From Actinomadura macrotermitis (GTDB taxonomy: Bacteria > Actinomycetota > Actinomycetes > Streptosporangiales > Streptosporangiaceae): a stretch of 64,000 nt of DNA. This document shows, in pieces, positions 34,896-48,161 of this stretch (the first letter of the stretch is position 1; each line of letters begins with the position of its first letter). Under the pieces are notes generated by a model. That model was not told the DNA's origin, did not search any database, and worked only from the letters and a program-made list of their open reading frames with translations. The stretch spans positions 2,471,853 to 2,535,852 of the forward strand of contig NZ_WEGH01000001.1 of the NCBI RefSeq assembly GCF_009604375.1, given 5' to 3'. The position numbers and the translations under genes were made by a program.

Positions 34896-36029
34896 CTAAA
34901 GACGCTCGATGATCGTCGCGTTGGCCTGGCCGCCGCCCTCGCACATGGTCTGCAGGCCGTAGCGGCCGCCGGTGCGCTCCAGCTCGTGCAGCATCTTGGT
35001 CATCAGGATGCCGCCGGTCGCGCCGAGCGGGTGGCCGAGGGCGATCGCGCCGCCGTTGGGGTTGGTCTTCTCCAGCGCGGCGCCGGTGTCGGCGGCCCAC
35101 GCCATCGGGACCGGGGCGAAGGCCTCGTTGACCTCGAAGACGTCGATGTCGTCGACCTTGAGGTTGCTCTTGGCCAGCGCCTTCTCGGTGGCCGGGATCG
35201 GGCCGGTCAGCATGTAGACCGGGTCCGAGCCGCAGATGGCGAGGGTGTGGATGCGCGCCCGCGGGGTCAGGTTGTACTGCTTGACGGCCGCCTCGGAGGC
35301 GATCAGCAGCGCGGACGCGCCGATGGAGATCTGCGAGGCGACGGCCGCGGTGATGACGCCGCCCTCGCGCAGCAGCTTCAGCCCGGCCATCTTCTCCAGG
35401 GAGCTGTCGGGGCGGGGGCCCTCGTCCTTGGTCAGCCCGGCGATCGGGGCGATCTCGCGGTCGAAGTAGCCGGCCTCGATGGCCTTGGCGGCGCGCCGGT
35501 GGCTCTCCAGCGCGTACTTCTCCAGGTCCTCGCGGCTGAAGCCCCACTTCTCGGCCATCAGCTCGGCGCCGCGGAACTGGGAGATCTCCTGCATGCCGTA
35601 GCGCTCGAACCAGCCCTCCCCGTAGGGGAAGTCCATGCCGGACACGATGCTGGCGCCCATCGGCACCTTGGCCATCTGCTCGACGCCGGCGGCGACGACC
35701 AGGTCCTGGGTGCCCGACAGCACGCCCTGCGCGGCGAAGTGGATCGCCTGCTGGGACGAGCCGCACTGGCGGTCGATGGTCACGCCGGGCACGCTCTCGG
35801 GCAGCCCGGCCGACAGCCACGCGGTGCGCGCGATGTCCAGCGCCTGCGGGCCGACCTGCATGACACAGCCCATGATCACGTCTTCGACCGCGGACGGGTC
35901 GACGCCGGTGCGGTCCACGAGCTCCTTGAGCACGTGCGCGCCGAGGTCGGCGGGGTGCACGTCCTTCAGGGCGCCCTTCTTGGTACCGACGGGGGTACGG
36001 ACCGCGCCGACGATGTACGCCTCGGCCAC
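34896..36029 (-). CDS. Acetyl-CoA acetyltransferase-type thiolase
   Basis: A 377-residue thiolase. The acyl-Cys is in DRQCGSS (Cys89), the catalytic His in GHPLGATG (about 334-341), and the second Cys in MCEGGGQAN near the end. It cleaves or condenses acyl-CoAs, with substrate chain length unknown. The GTG at 36029 has GGAGG 5-6 bases upstream. It sits before the crotonase gene, both probably in fatty acid or sterol side-chain breakdown. The flank upstream (36030-36151) contains no gene. Confidence 0.9.
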   Translation of the reverse strand: MAEAYIVGAVRTPVGTKKGALKDVHPADLGAHVLKELVDRTGVDPSAVEDVIMGCVMQVGPQALDIARTAWLSAGLPESVPGVTIDRQCGSSQQAIHFAAQGVLSGTQDLVVAAGVEQMAKVPMGASIVSGMDFPYGEGWFERYGMQEISQFRGAELMAEKWGFSREDLEKYALESHRRAAKAIEAGYFDREIAPIAGLTKDEGPRPDSSLEKMAGLKLLREGGVITAAVASQISIGASALLIASEAAVKQYNLTPRARIHTLAICGSDPVYMLTGPIPATEKALAKSNLKVDDIDVFEVNEAFAPVPMAWAADTGAALEKTNPNGGAIALGHPLGATGGILMTKMLHELERTGGRYGLQTMCEGGGQANATIIERL

Positions 36030-36151
36030 TACGCCTCCAAAAGCAGGGGTTGGGTTCCGTCCCGAAACCGAGTGAGATTCGGTCAGTCAGTATGAGATTA
36101 CATCGCCGCGGGCGCAACGGCGGATGTGACCTCGCTCTCGGTCCGTCCCCG

Positions 36152-38242
<2,091 letters not shown>

Positions 38243-38331
38243 TCAGCCGTGCCCCCCGTGACGTCCGGTACGGGGTCCCTACCCATCCCCGCACCGGAGA
38301 TCACACAGCGTGCACCACGCGGGGCGCCCGG

Positions 38332-38730
38332 TCAGCGCAGCAGGTCGCGGCCCACCTTCGCGGCGCCGACGGCGGCGGTGCCGCCCGCGACGCCGACGGC
38401 CCCGGCGGTCACCCACAGCGGCAGCCGGCCCCGGCTCTTCAGCCCGTTCACCGTGTCGAGCGAGTCCACCACCAGCCCGAGCCGCGCCCACAGCCTGCGG
38501 TTCGGCCCCTTGCTCAGCAGGTACCCGGCACCGAGGGCGATCTCCCGGGCCGCGAACATCCGGGTGACGTAGTCGCGCCCGGCGTCGGACCCGCCGCCCA
38601 TCCCCATCAGCTTGACGGTCAGCCCCGGCAGGGCGAACGCGGCGACGCCGATGGCCACCCGCCCGCGCGCCACCCCGATCATGAGGTCGTCCACCCGGCC
38701 GCCGTCCTTGACTTCCTTCTCATCTGCCAC
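38332..38730 (-). CDS. Small membrane protein of unknown function
   Basis: A 132-residue protein with hydrophobic stretches near residues 24-40, 63-75 and 103-125. VTRMFAAREIALGAGYLLS recalls small actinobacterial membrane proteins with a DUF4267-like pattern, but I am not certain. The GTG start at 38730 precedes ADEKEVKDGG. No operon partner. Confidence 0.6.
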   Translation of the reverse strand: MADEKEVKDGGRVDDLMIGVARGRVAIGVAAFALPGLTVKLMGMGGGSDAGRDYVTRMFAAREIALGAGYLLSKGPNRRLWARLGLVVDSLDTVNGLKSRGRLPLWVTAGAVGVAGGTAAVGAAKVGRDLLR

Positions 38731-38835
38731 GCAGGCGAGGCTATCCCCGCCCGAACCGGGACGAAGGGCCGGGGTAAACCTGTTCTGACGGGGCTAGGCT
38801 GGAAGGGCAGGCCCGACCCCCGAACGAAGGTGGCC

Positions 38836-38997
38836 ATGGAAGGGATCATCGCGCTCGGTTTCGTCGCGCTGCTGGCGGCGTTCTGCGTCCGCTGGGTGGC
38901 CGGGCGGCTGCGCATGCAGGCCCCGGCCCGCAACGCGGTCGTGATCGTCTTCGTGCTGGTGGTGCTGGCGATGTGGGGACAGCACCTGAACGGCTGA
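38836..38997 (+). CDS. 53-residue membrane microprotein
   Basis: ATG 38836 begins MEGIIALGFVALLAAFCVRW, then a short polar basic loop and a second helix NAVVIVFVLVVLAMWG, ending HLNG. GAAGGTGG lies upstream of the ATG. Two short transmembrane helices with a basic loop suggest an integral membrane protein; function unknown. It is transcribed divergently from the small membrane-protein gene next to it. Confidence 0.6.
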   Translation: MEGIIALGFVALLAAFCVRWVAGRLRMQAPARNAVVIVFVLVVLAMWGQHLNG

Positions 38998-39187
38998 CCC
39001 GACCTGGTGATCGACAGCCGGTCAAGCCGAACTTTTCCGGGCCCTGAAGAGTCATAACTGACGAAACCGGCTTGCCTGTCCGCTCCCGGCCCGGTCTCGG
39101 GCACGCGCCTCATCCGGCGCCCGGCTCGATCCGCCCGGCGAGCGGCGTTCCCGCCTGGCGAAGCCGACCGATCGAGGGAGTCCCGAC

Positions 39188-40009
39188 GTGTCCCAGCCGG
39201 CCGTGACGTTCCAGGAGCCCGGTGGTGCGATCGCCCCGCACCTCCGGCGGCTGCTGGACTTCGTCGAACCCGCTCCCGACGACGTCTGCCTGGACGTGGC
39301 CCGCGGCCACGGCCCGATGCCGGCCGCGCTCGTCCCCCAGGTCCGCCACGTCAGCGCCGTCGACGCGCTGCCCCCGCCGCTCCGCCACGCCCGGGGCCGC
39401 ACCCGCACGGTGGAGTTCGGCACCGGCCCGGTGCGCATCGCGGGCGAGGGCGACCTGGCCGCCCGGCGGGTGCCCACCGCCTACCTGGAGCGCCGGCCGA
39501 ACCGGGGCTGCCCCGATGGCATCACCGTGCAGGCCGACGCGACCGCGCTGCCCTACCGCGACGGCACGTTCTCGCTGGTCACGACCCGGTTCTCGCTGTA
39601 CAACCTGGGCGACCCGCAGCGGGTGCTGCGCGAGCTGCTGCGGGTGTGCCGGCCCGGCGGCCGGCTGGTGATCGCCGACCTGGTGCGCGGCAACCTCACC
39701 GGCCCGGGCCGCGACCGGGTGGAGCGGCTGCGCGACCCCGACCACCCCGGGACGCCGTCGATCGCCGCGCTCACCGACCTGGTCACCGGGGCGGGCGCGA
39801 CCATCCGCCGCTTCGACGTGTTCACCGTGGAACGGCCCATCGAGCCGTGGCTGGCGGGCGCGCACAGCGCGCACGCCGCCGACCAGATCCGCGGCGAGCT
39901 GCTGGAGGAGATCGACGGCGGCCCGCGCACCGGCGCCAAGCCCCGCCTGATCGGCGGCGAGCTGTGGTTCACCCAGTCCTGGGCCCACATCGCCGCCGAG
40001 CCGATCTAG
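39188..40009 (+). CDS. Class I SAM-dependent methyltransferase-like protein
   Basis: A 273-residue protein. The fold order of class I methyltransferases is visible: a degenerate motif I (CLDVARGHGPM), a long insertion with RTRTVEFGTGPVRIAGEG, ADATALPYRDGTFSLVTTRFSLYNL and motif RVLRELLRVCRPGGRLVIADLV. It is like UbiE/Methyltransf_11 enzymes, but motif I lacks the usual GxGxG, so cofactor binding is uncertain. GTG 39188 has GAGGGAG upstream. Its 3' end faces the SpoIIE phosphatase gene with 4 bases between. Confidence 0.72.
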   Translation: MSQPAVTFQEPGGAIAPHLRRLLDFVEPAPDDVCLDVARGHGPMPAALVPQVRHVSAVDALPPPLRHARGRTRTVEFGTGPVRIAGEGDLAARRVPTAYLERRPNRGCPDGITVQADATALPYRDGTFSLVTTRFSLYNLGDPQRVLRELLRVCRPGGRLVIADLVRGNLTGPGRDRVERLRDPDHPGTPSIAALTDLVTGAGATIRRFDVFTVERPIEPWLAGAHSAHAADQIRGELLEEIDGGPRTGAKPRLIGGELWFTQSWAHIAAEPI

Positions 40010-40013
40010 GGCG

Positions 40014-42278
40014 CTAGGAGTGCAGCGGTAGCTCGAACCAGACGGCCTTGCCGTCGGCGGTCGGGCGGGCGCCCCAGCGGCTGGCGAGCTGGTCGACCAG
40101 GTACAGCCCGCGGCCGCCCTCGTCGGTCTCGCCCGCGCTGCGGATGCGCGGCAGCCGCATGTCGGTGTCGAACACCTCGACCCAGATCGCGTCCGCGCCG
40201 CGGCGCAGCCGGAGCCGGAACTCCTTGGCGGGGGGTTCGCGGCGGCCGAGCTGGCCGGCCAGGTCGACGCCGAGGTCCCAGTCGTCCTCGTCGAACGCGC
40301 CGCCGCCGAACGGGGCCGGCGCGATGCCGCCCCCGTCCAGCACCAGCTCGCGGCGCGGCGCCGGGGTGGTGGCGGCGTGCAGCACCACGTTGGTGACGAC
40401 CTCGGAGACCAGCAGGCAGGCCAGCTCGGCCTGCTCGTCGTGCATCCCCCAGGCGGCGAAGGCGTCGGCGGCCAGGCGCCGGGCCTCCGACACCATGATC
40501 GGCTCGGCCGGGAAGGTGCGCTCCTGCACCGCCAGCTCGTCGCCGGCGGTGCGGATGACCACGATGGCCACGTCGTCGTTGATGTCGCCGGGCACCGCCT
40601 CGTAGGCGGCGTTGGCGATCGTCTCCACGTCGCGGCGGGCGACCGCGGCGACGGCCTGGCGGACCCGCTCGCGCGCCTCCTCGCGGGAGTGGTACTCGCC
40701 GTCGTCCCTCGGCCGCCGGTCGATCAGGCCGTCGGTGTAGAGCACCAGGGTGGAGCCGGGCTTCAGCTCGGTGCTCTCCTCGTTGAACAGGATCTCGCCG
40801 CCCACGCCGGGACCGCGGACGCCGAGCATGGCGCCCTCGCTCTCGAAGGTCAGGTCGCCGACCTGGCCGTCGGTGATGATCAGCGGCGGGTCGTGGCCGG
40901 CGTTGGCGAACTCCAGCACCCGCGACCAGGCGTCGTAGACGAAGTAGGTGCACGACACCAGCGGCGGGCGGACCAGGTCGTCGCTGTTCCAGCCTGACCG
41001 CATCCGCTCGGGGCGGGTCATCGTGCGCACCCACTCGTCGAGCTTGCGCAGGATGTCGGCGGGCGGCTTGTCGTCCTGGGCGAACGCGCGCAGCGCGGCG
41101 CGCAGCTGCCCCATGACGGCGGCGGCGCGGGCGCCGCGGCCCTCCACGTCGCCGATGACCACGCCGACGCGGCCCGCCGACAGCGGGATCACGTCGTACC
41201 AGTCGCCGCCGACCTGGGTCTGGATGCCGTGGCCGTGCGACTCCAGCGGGCGGGCCGGCTCGTACCGCCAGGCGATCTGCAGGCCGTCCAGCTTGGGCGG
41301 CAGGTCGCCGGGCAGCAGGTGCTTCTGGAAGGCCAGCGCGGTCTCGCGCTCCTCCTCGAACAGCAGCGAGTTGTCGATGGCGATCGCGACCCGGCCGGCG
41401 ATCGCGCCGAGCAGGTCGCGGTCGAAGCCGTCGTAGTGCGGGTCGGGCCGGGCGGACAGGCTGGACAGGGCGAGGCTCATCACGCCGAGCAGCTCGCCGC
41501 GCACCAGCAGCGGCGCGGAGATCACCGAGGTGATGCCCATCGCGTCGCCGAGCCGCCGGGACTGCTCGCTCGGCGCCTCGAAGCGGTGCCGCAGCATGTC
41601 CTCGACCAGCACCGCGTCGCGGCGGCTCATCGCCTTGGCGCTGAAGTGGCCGGGCGGGTAGGAGACCGGGTCGCCGACCTCGGCCCAGGTGCCGGGCGGC
41701 GGCGTCCAGCCGCCGGCGTGCTGCGACACCCGGCGGATCAGCCGGTCGCCGCTGAACACGTCGATGAAGCAGTGGTCGGCGAACTGGGGGACCAGGGTGG
41801 TGGCGACCCGGCGCAGCGTGGTCTCCAGCTCCAGCGACCCGGCGAGCCGCTCGCCGATGCGCTCCAGCAGGCCGTAGCGGTCCTGCTCGCGCTGGTTGGA
41901 GCGCAGCGCCTCGCGCGCGAAGATCACGATGCCGTCGACGGCGCCGGAGGGGTGCCGCAGCGGCACCGCGTGCGCCCGGGTGTAGACGGTGGAGCCGTCG
42001 GCGCGCAGGTTGCAGAAGGTGCCCTCCCACACGCCGCCCTTCAGGACGTGCCGGGCCAGCTCGGCGGCCTGCTCGTGGTCCTCCTCGGCGATCGCCAGCG
42101 ACAGCGCCGAGTGCCCGACGAACTCGTCGCCGCCGAAGCCGAACAGTTCCTGGGCGAACGCGTTGCCGTAGATGACGTTGCTGAAGCGGTCACAGACGAT
42201 GACCGCCATCTCCATCTGGTTCAGGACGGTCTCGGGCGGCAGATGCGCCTCGTAGGGCGTCTCCCCCCAGCGGTTCAT
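40014..42278 (-). CDS. PAS-GAF-PP2C (SpoIIE) phosphatase with HATPase domain
   Basis: A 754-residue multi-domain signalling protein. Residues about 15-125 are a PAS domain (MAVIVCDRFSNVIYGNAFAQELFGF region), about 135-310 a GAF domain, about 320-565 a PP2C-type SpoIIE phosphatase with VGGDWYDV, GDVEGRGARAAAVMGQL, FANAGHDPPL, LYTDGLIDRR and DDVAIVV, and about 590-750 a histidine-kinase-type ATPase with ELACLLVSEVVTNVVLHA and GRGLYLVDQL. Such proteins control anti-sigma partner switching in actinomycetes. No anti-anti-sigma partner gene is adjacent. Confidence 0.9.
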   Translation of the reverse strand: MNRWGETPYEAHLPPETVLNQMEMAVIVCDRFSNVIYGNAFAQELFGFGGDEFVGHSALSLAIAEEDHEQAAELARHVLKGGVWEGTFCNLRADGSTVYTRAHAVPLRHPSGAVDGIVIFAREALRSNQREQDRYGLLERIGERLAGSLELETTLRRVATTLVPQFADHCFIDVFSGDRLIRRVSQHAGGWTPPPGTWAEVGDPVSYPPGHFSAKAMSRRDAVLVEDMLRHRFEAPSEQSRRLGDAMGITSVISAPLLVRGELLGVMSLALSSLSARPDPHYDGFDRDLLGAIAGRVAIAIDNSLLFEEERETALAFQKHLLPGDLPPKLDGLQIAWRYEPARPLESHGHGIQTQVGGDWYDVIPLSAGRVGVVIGDVEGRGARAAAVMGQLRAALRAFAQDDKPPADILRKLDEWVRTMTRPERMRSGWNSDDLVRPPLVSCTYFVYDAWSRVLEFANAGHDPPLIITDGQVGDLTFESEGAMLGVRGPGVGGEILFNEESTELKPGSTLVLYTDGLIDRRPRDDGEYHSREEARERVRQAVAAVARRDVETIANAAYEAVPGDINDDVAIVVIRTAGDELAVQERTFPAEPIMVSEARRLAADAFAAWGMHDEQAELACLLVSEVVTNVVLHAATTPAPRRELVLDGGGIAPAPFGGGAFDEDDWDLGVDLAGQLGRREPPAKEFRLRLRRGADAIWVEVFDTDMRLPRIRSAGETDEGGRGLYLVDQLASRWGARPTADGKAVWFELPLHS

Positions 42279-42452
42279 GTGCCCATCCTGGTTACCGTCG
42301 CGTTCCTCGCCTGCTGCGATCCTCGCCCACCCCCGTTGGAGAGCGCCACTGTCGTATTGAACGACGAACCCGGCACCGGGATACGCCGGATCGGCGTGCG
42401 GATGTGGAGATCTTCGGTATAGACCGCGCGCCCGGCGGCCCCGCCCCCTCGC

Positions 42453-43154
42453 TCAGCGGCGGCTGACGAAGACGTGCTCGGCAATGCCGCGCGGCAGCTC
42501 CGTCGCGAGGGCCTCCGCGCCGTCGTCACATACCACCCGTACTCCGTCGTCACTCGTCCGCAGCGTCACCTCTCGGCCCGGTTGTATCCCGATTTGTTTA
42601 AGTTTAAGCATCAGGTCGCTGTCGCTCTGCACCTGCTCGCTGATGCGCCGGACGACCGCCCGCGAGCCGCCGGGAGAGGCCGCCGCGGTCATCGCCGCCA
42701 GCGGAGTGGGCTCGGCCTCGTCGTCGTGGCCGCCGAGCTCGCCGAGCCCGGGGATCGGGTTGCCGTGCGGGCAGGTGGTCGGGTTGTCCAGCAGCGCGAC
42801 CAGGCGCCGCTCGACCTCCTCCGACATCACGTGCTCCCAGCGGCACGCCTCGATGTGCACGTCCTCCCAGGGCAGGCCGATGACGTTGACCAGCAGGCAC
42901 TCGGCCAGCCGGTGCTTGCGCATCACGCTGACGGCCAGGTCGCGGCCGGATTCGGTCAGCTCCAGGTGCCGGTCGCCCTCGACCCGCAGCAGCCCGTCGC
43001 GCTCCATCCGCGCCACCGTCTGACTGACCGTCGGGCCGCTCTGCGAGAGCCGTTCGGCGATGCGCGCGCGAAGAGGGACGATTCCCTCCTCCTCGAGCTC
43101 GAATACCGTCCGGAGATACATCTCCGTGGTGTCGATCAGGCCGTGTGAGGTCAC
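42453..43154 (-). CDS. ideR: Iron/manganese-dependent regulator, IdeR/DtxR type
   Basis: A 233-residue DtxR-family regulator. LIDTTEMYLRTVFELEEEGIVPLRARIAERL is the canonical winged HTH, followed by the metal-binding/dimer domain with HRLAECLLVNVIGLPWEDVHIEACRWEHVMSEEVE, TTCPHGNPIPG and a C-terminal SH3/FeoA-like domain with LKLKQIGIQPGREVTLRTSD. This is the IdeR arrangement, so it probably represses iron uptake and induces storage genes when iron is plentiful. GTG 43154 has GGAGGGAG just upstream. A metal-cation regulator of Mn (MntR) is less likely given the extra domain. Confidence 0.88.
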   Translation of the reverse strand: MTSHGLIDTTEMYLRTVFELEEEGIVPLRARIAERLSQSGPTVSQTVARMERDGLLRVEGDRHLELTESGRDLAVSVMRKHRLAECLLVNVIGLPWEDVHIEACRWEHVMSEEVERRLVALLDNPTTCPHGNPIPGLGELGGHDDEAEPTPLAAMTAAASPGGSRAVVRRISEQVQSDSDLMLKLKQIGIQPGREVTLRTSDDGVRVVCDDGAEALATELPRGIAEHVFVSRR

Positions 43155-43281
43155 AGCTCCCTCCAGTCTTATGCCACCGAGTCTACTTGCATCGCACCCT
43201 CCGAAACGGTGCATGGAGGCAACCCCATCGGCAGGGAATCGGGACAACGCGCCGCCCCGGCCGCTTCTTCCCGAAACTTGT

Positions 43282-44586
43282 TCATGTTTTCCGGGTGTCG
43301 TACCGCAGCAGGGCGGGCGCCGCCAGGGCCGCGATCACGACCAGGACCGCGCACGCCACGCCGCCGCCCACCCAGGAGGCGGTGGCCCCGGTGACGGCGG
43401 CGGTGGCGCCGGCGCGCAGGTCGCCGAGGCGCGGGCCGCCCGCCACCACGACGGTGAACACCCCCTGCAGGCGGCCGCGCATCTCGTCGGGCGCGTAGGT
43501 CTGGAGCATCGTCTGCCGGAACACCGCCGACACCAGGTCGGCGGCGCCGCCGACGGCCAGCAGCGCCACCGCGAGCCACAGCTGGTGGGCGAGCCCGGCG
43601 GCGGCGACGGCCAGGCCCCACACCACGATCGCGGCGACGAGCGCGACGCCCTGCCGGTGCACGCGGCCGATCCAGCCCGACATCAGGCCGCCGAGGACCG
43701 AGCCGATGGCGATGGCGGCGAACAGCCAGCCGACGGCGCCCTCGCCGCCGAAGGTCTTGTCGGCGACCTCGGGGAACAGCGCGCGGGGCATCGCCACGCC
43801 CATCGCGATGATGTCGACCACGAACGACATCATCAGCACCGGCTGGGTGGCCAGGTAGCGCAGCCCGTCGACGACCGAGCGCAGCCCGGCGGCCTTGGCG
43901 ACGGTGTCGCCGAGCGGCGGGATGGGCGGCAGCCGCAGCGCCGCGTACAGGCCGACGGTGAACAGCGCGGCGTCCAGGCCGTAGGCGGCCGCGTAGCCCC
44001 AGTGGGCGAGGACGACGCCGGCGAACAGCGGCCCGGCCAGCATCCCGACCTGGCTGGCGGTGAAGTTCAAGGTGGTCGCGGCGGCGACCAGCTCCTTGTC
44101 GAACAGCCGGGGCACGATGGCGCCGCGGGTCGGCGAGGAGATCGCGAAGCCGGTGGACTGCACCGCCACCGCCGCCATGATCAGCAGCAGGCTGTCCAGC
44201 CCGAGCAGCGCCTGCAGCAGCAGCGCGAGGGTGGACAGCCAGGTCACCAGCGAGGAGGTGAACAGCAGCCGGCGGCGGTCCATGTGGTCGGCGATCGCGC
44301 CGCCCCACAGCCCGAAGACGATCAGCGGGACCAGGCCGACGACGCCGAGCGCGCCGACCCAGGCCGACGACCCGGAGATGGCGTAGACCTGGACCGGCAC
44401 GGCGACGGCGGTGACCTGGAAGCCGACGAACGACACGCCCTGCCCGAGCCACAGGCGCCGGAAGGCGCGGTTGCCGAGCGGGCGGGTGTCGATGGCCAGC
44501 CGCCGCAGCAGGTGGCGGCGCGGGGGCGGGGGCCCGGCGGGCATGTCAGGAGTGTCGGCGGGGGTTGACTGCTGTTCCGATGTCAC
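43282..44586 (-). CDS. MFS transporter (EntS-like)
   Basis: A 434-residue MFS exporter. RNRAFRRLWLGQGVSFVGFQVTAVAVPVQVYAISGSSAWVGALG, LVPLIVFGLWGGAIADHMDRRRLLF and SPTRGAIVPRLF are typical of the enterobactin exporter (EntS) group. Twelve helices are predicted. It starts at GTG 44586, whose GTGA overlaps the stop of the pdxH gene, so they are coupled. The substrate is unknown; a siderophore fits the neighbouring IdeR gene but is not shown. Confidence 0.87.
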   Translation of the reverse strand: MTSEQQSTPADTPDMPAGPPPPRRHLLRRLAIDTRPLGNRAFRRLWLGQGVSFVGFQVTAVAVPVQVYAISGSSAWVGALGVVGLVPLIVFGLWGGAIADHMDRRRLLFTSSLVTWLSTLALLLQALLGLDSLLLIMAAVAVQSTGFAISSPTRGAIVPRLFDKELVAAATTLNFTASQVGMLAGPLFAGVVLAHWGYAAAYGLDAALFTVGLYAALRLPPIPPLGDTVAKAAGLRSVVDGLRYLATQPVLMMSFVVDIIAMGVAMPRALFPEVADKTFGGEGAVGWLFAAIAIGSVLGGLMSGWIGRVHRQGVALVAAIVVWGLAVAAAGLAHQLWLAVALLAVGGAADLVSAVFRQTMLQTYAPDEMRGRLQGVFTVVVAGGPRLGDLRAGATAAVTGATASWVGGGVACAVLVVIAALAAPALLRYDTRKT

Positions 44587-45302
44587 GGCGACAGTCTCTC
44601 CACCCGCCATCCGGTCTCCGCGCCCGCCTCCCTTCCACGCAGATAGCGCAGCCGGTCGTGCAGCCGGTTCGGGCGGCCCTGCCAGAACTCGATCGTCTCG
44701 GGGACGACCCGGTAGCCGCCCCAGAAGTCCGGCAGCGGCACCTCGCCGGTGTCGTCCCCGGCCGGATCCGGCCATCGTGCGGCGAGTTCGGCGTACCGCT
44801 CCTCCAGCACCTCCGCGTTCGGGATCACCGCGGACTGGCGTTCGCTCGCCCACGCGCCGATCCGCGATCCGTGGGGCCGGGAGCGGAAATATTCGGCCGA
44901 TTCCTCGGCGGGCAGCCGCTCGACGCGCCCGGCCACCCGTACCTGGCGGTGCACCGCGTGCCAGGGGAAGACGAGCGCGGCGCGCGGGTTGACGGCCAGG
45001 TCACGCGCCTTGTCGGAGGTGTAGTTGGTGAAGAAGCGGAACCCGTCGGCGCCGTAGCCCTTCAGCAGGACGGTCCGCGCGCTCGGCACGGCGTCCGCCG
45101 AGGCGGTCGCGAGCACCATCGCGTTCGGCTCGGGAAGCCCGCTGGCGGCAGTGTCCGCGAACCAGGCCGCGAACAACGTCAGCGGATCGGAAGGGACTGC
45201 CGTCTCGCGCAATCGGTCGCCCTCATAGGATCTGCGGAGCCGAGCGGGGTCTGGGGTTGGGAGATCCACAACCTTAGAGCCTCCCACCTGGGTCTTGTGC
45301 AT
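44583..45302 (-). CDS. pdxH: Pyridoxamine 5'-phosphate oxidase
   Basis: Oxidises PNP/PMP to PLP with FMN. About 239 residues. LRRSYEGDRLRET, DPLTLFAAWFADTAASGLPEPNAMVLATAS, SARTVLLKGYGADGFRFFTNYTS, ARAALVFPWHAVHRQVRVAGRVERL, RPHGSRIGAWASERQS and FWQGRPNRLHDRL all match. ATG 45302 is the working start; GTG 45274 is possible. Coupled to the following MFS gene by an overlap; divergent from citrate synthase. Confidence 0.92.
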   Translation of the reverse strand: MHKTQVGGSKVVDLPTPDPARLRRSYEGDRLRETAVPSDPLTLFAAWFADTAASGLPEPNAMVLATASADAVPSARTVLLKGYGADGFRFFTNYTSDKARDLAVNPRAALVFPWHAVHRQVRVAGRVERLPAEESAEYFRSRPHGSRIGAWASERQSAVIPNAEVLEERYAELAARWPDPAGDDTGEVPLPDFWGGYRVVPETIEFWQGRPNRLHDRLRYLRGREAGAETGWRVERLSP

Positions 45303-45393
45303 CTCACAGGGACCTGGGTACTGGTCAGTAAGGTGGACAGGGTTCAATGGCACGGCACCGCCTTATCACTATGGGGACGAAAGGCAGGACGAC

Positions 45394-46506
45394 ATGTCCG
45401 ACTTCAAACCCGGTCTTGAGGGAGTCGTCGCCTTCGAGACCGAGATCGCCGAACCGGACAAGGAGGGCGGCGCCCTCCGCTACCGGGGCGTCGACATCGA
45501 GGAACTCGTCGGCCGCGTCTCCTTCGGCGACGCCTGGGGCCTGCTGGTCGACAACAGCTTCGACCCCGGCCTCGCCCCGGCCGAGCCGCACCTGCTGCCG
45601 GTGACCTCCGGCGACGTGCGGGTCGACGTGCAGGCCGCCCTCCCGACGCTGGCCCCCGCCTACGGGATGCGCCCGCTGCTGGACATCAGCGACGAGCAGG
45701 CGCGCGCCGACCTGGCCCGCACCTCCGTCACCGCCCTGTCGTTCGTGGCGCAGTCCGCGCGCGGCGTCGGGGTCCCGATGGTCCCGCAGTCGCGGATCGA
45801 CGAGGGCCGGACCATCACCGAGCGGTTCATGATCCGCTGGCGCGGTGAGCCGGACCCCCGGCACGTCCAGGCCATCGACGCCTACTGGGTCTCGGCCGCC
45901 GAGCACGGCCTGAACGCCTCCACCTTCACCGCCCGCGTCATCGCCTCCACCGGCGCCGACGTGGCGGCCAGCATCTCCGGCGCCATCGGCGCGATGTCGG
46001 GCCCGCTGCACGGCGGCGCCCCGGCCCGCGTGCTGCCGATGATCGAGCGGGTGGAGCAGCTCGGCGACGCCCGCAAGGTCGTCACCGACATCCTGGACGG
46101 CGGCGAGCGGCTGATGGGCTTCGGCCACCGCGTCTACCGCGCCGAGGATCCGCGCGCCCGCGTGCTGCGCCGCACCGCCAAGGAGCTGAACGCGCCGCGC
46201 TTCGAGGCCGCCAAGGCCCTGGAGGACGCCGCGCTGGCCGAGCTGCGCACCCGCCGCCCGGACCGCCCGATCGAGACCAACGTCGAGTTCTGGGCCGCGG
46301 TCATCCTGGACTTCGCCGAGGTCCCGACCGCGATGATGCCGGCGATGTTCACCTGCGGCCGCACCGCCGGGTGGGCCGCGCACATCCTGGAGCAGAAGCG
46401 CACCGGCCGGCTGGTCCGCCCGAGCGCCCGCTACACCGGCCCGGGCAGCCGTTCCATCGAGGACGTCACCGGCGCCGACGCCGCGATCAAGCGCTACGCG
46501 AGCTGA
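45394..46506 (+). CDS. Citrate synthase (type 2-like)
   Basis: Condenses acetyl-CoA and oxaloacetate. A 370-residue protein. Catalytic His candidates are in EHGLNAST and GPLHGGAPARVL, and the Asp is in the EFWAAVILDFAEVP stretch. GFGHRVYRAEDPRA binds substrate. This is the shorter actinobacterial citrate synthase 2 group; it could also be a methylcitrate synthase by sequence type. AGGCAGG lies upstream of ATG 45394. A strong terminator follows. Confidence 0.9.
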   Translation: MSDFKPGLEGVVAFETEIAEPDKEGGALRYRGVDIEELVGRVSFGDAWGLLVDNSFDPGLAPAEPHLLPVTSGDVRVDVQAALPTLAPAYGMRPLLDISDEQARADLARTSVTALSFVAQSARGVGVPMVPQSRIDEGRTITERFMIRWRGEPDPRHVQAIDAYWVSAAEHGLNASTFTARVIASTGADVAASISGAIGAMSGPLHGGAPARVLPMIERVEQLGDARKVVTDILDGGERLMGFGHRVYRAEDPRARVLRRTAKELNAPRFEAAKALEDAALAELRTRRPDRPIETNVEFWAAVILDFAEVPTAMMPAMFTCGRTAGWAAHILEQKRTGRLVRPSARYTGPGSRSIEDVTGADAAIKRYAS

Positions 46507-46531
46507 CCGCGGCTTCCTGAAGTACCGTGCG

Positions 46532-46558
46532 AGGCCCCCGGTCGTCCACCGGGGGCCT
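46532..46558 (+). terminator. Intrinsic terminator after citrate synthase
   Basis: AGGCCCCCGGT (46532-46542) pairs perfectly with ACCGGGGGCCT (46548-46558) with a CGTCC loop, followed by TT. Confidence 0.8.
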
Positions 46559-46577
46559 TTGCCATGATTGGCCGGTA

Positions 46578-48141
<1,564 letters not shown>

Positions 48142-48161
48142 CCTGTCGCGACAGGCTCGCC

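Noticed and set aside
45303..45393. Riboswitch upstream of citrate synthase
   Set aside because: The leader is short and I see no recognised aptamer pattern.
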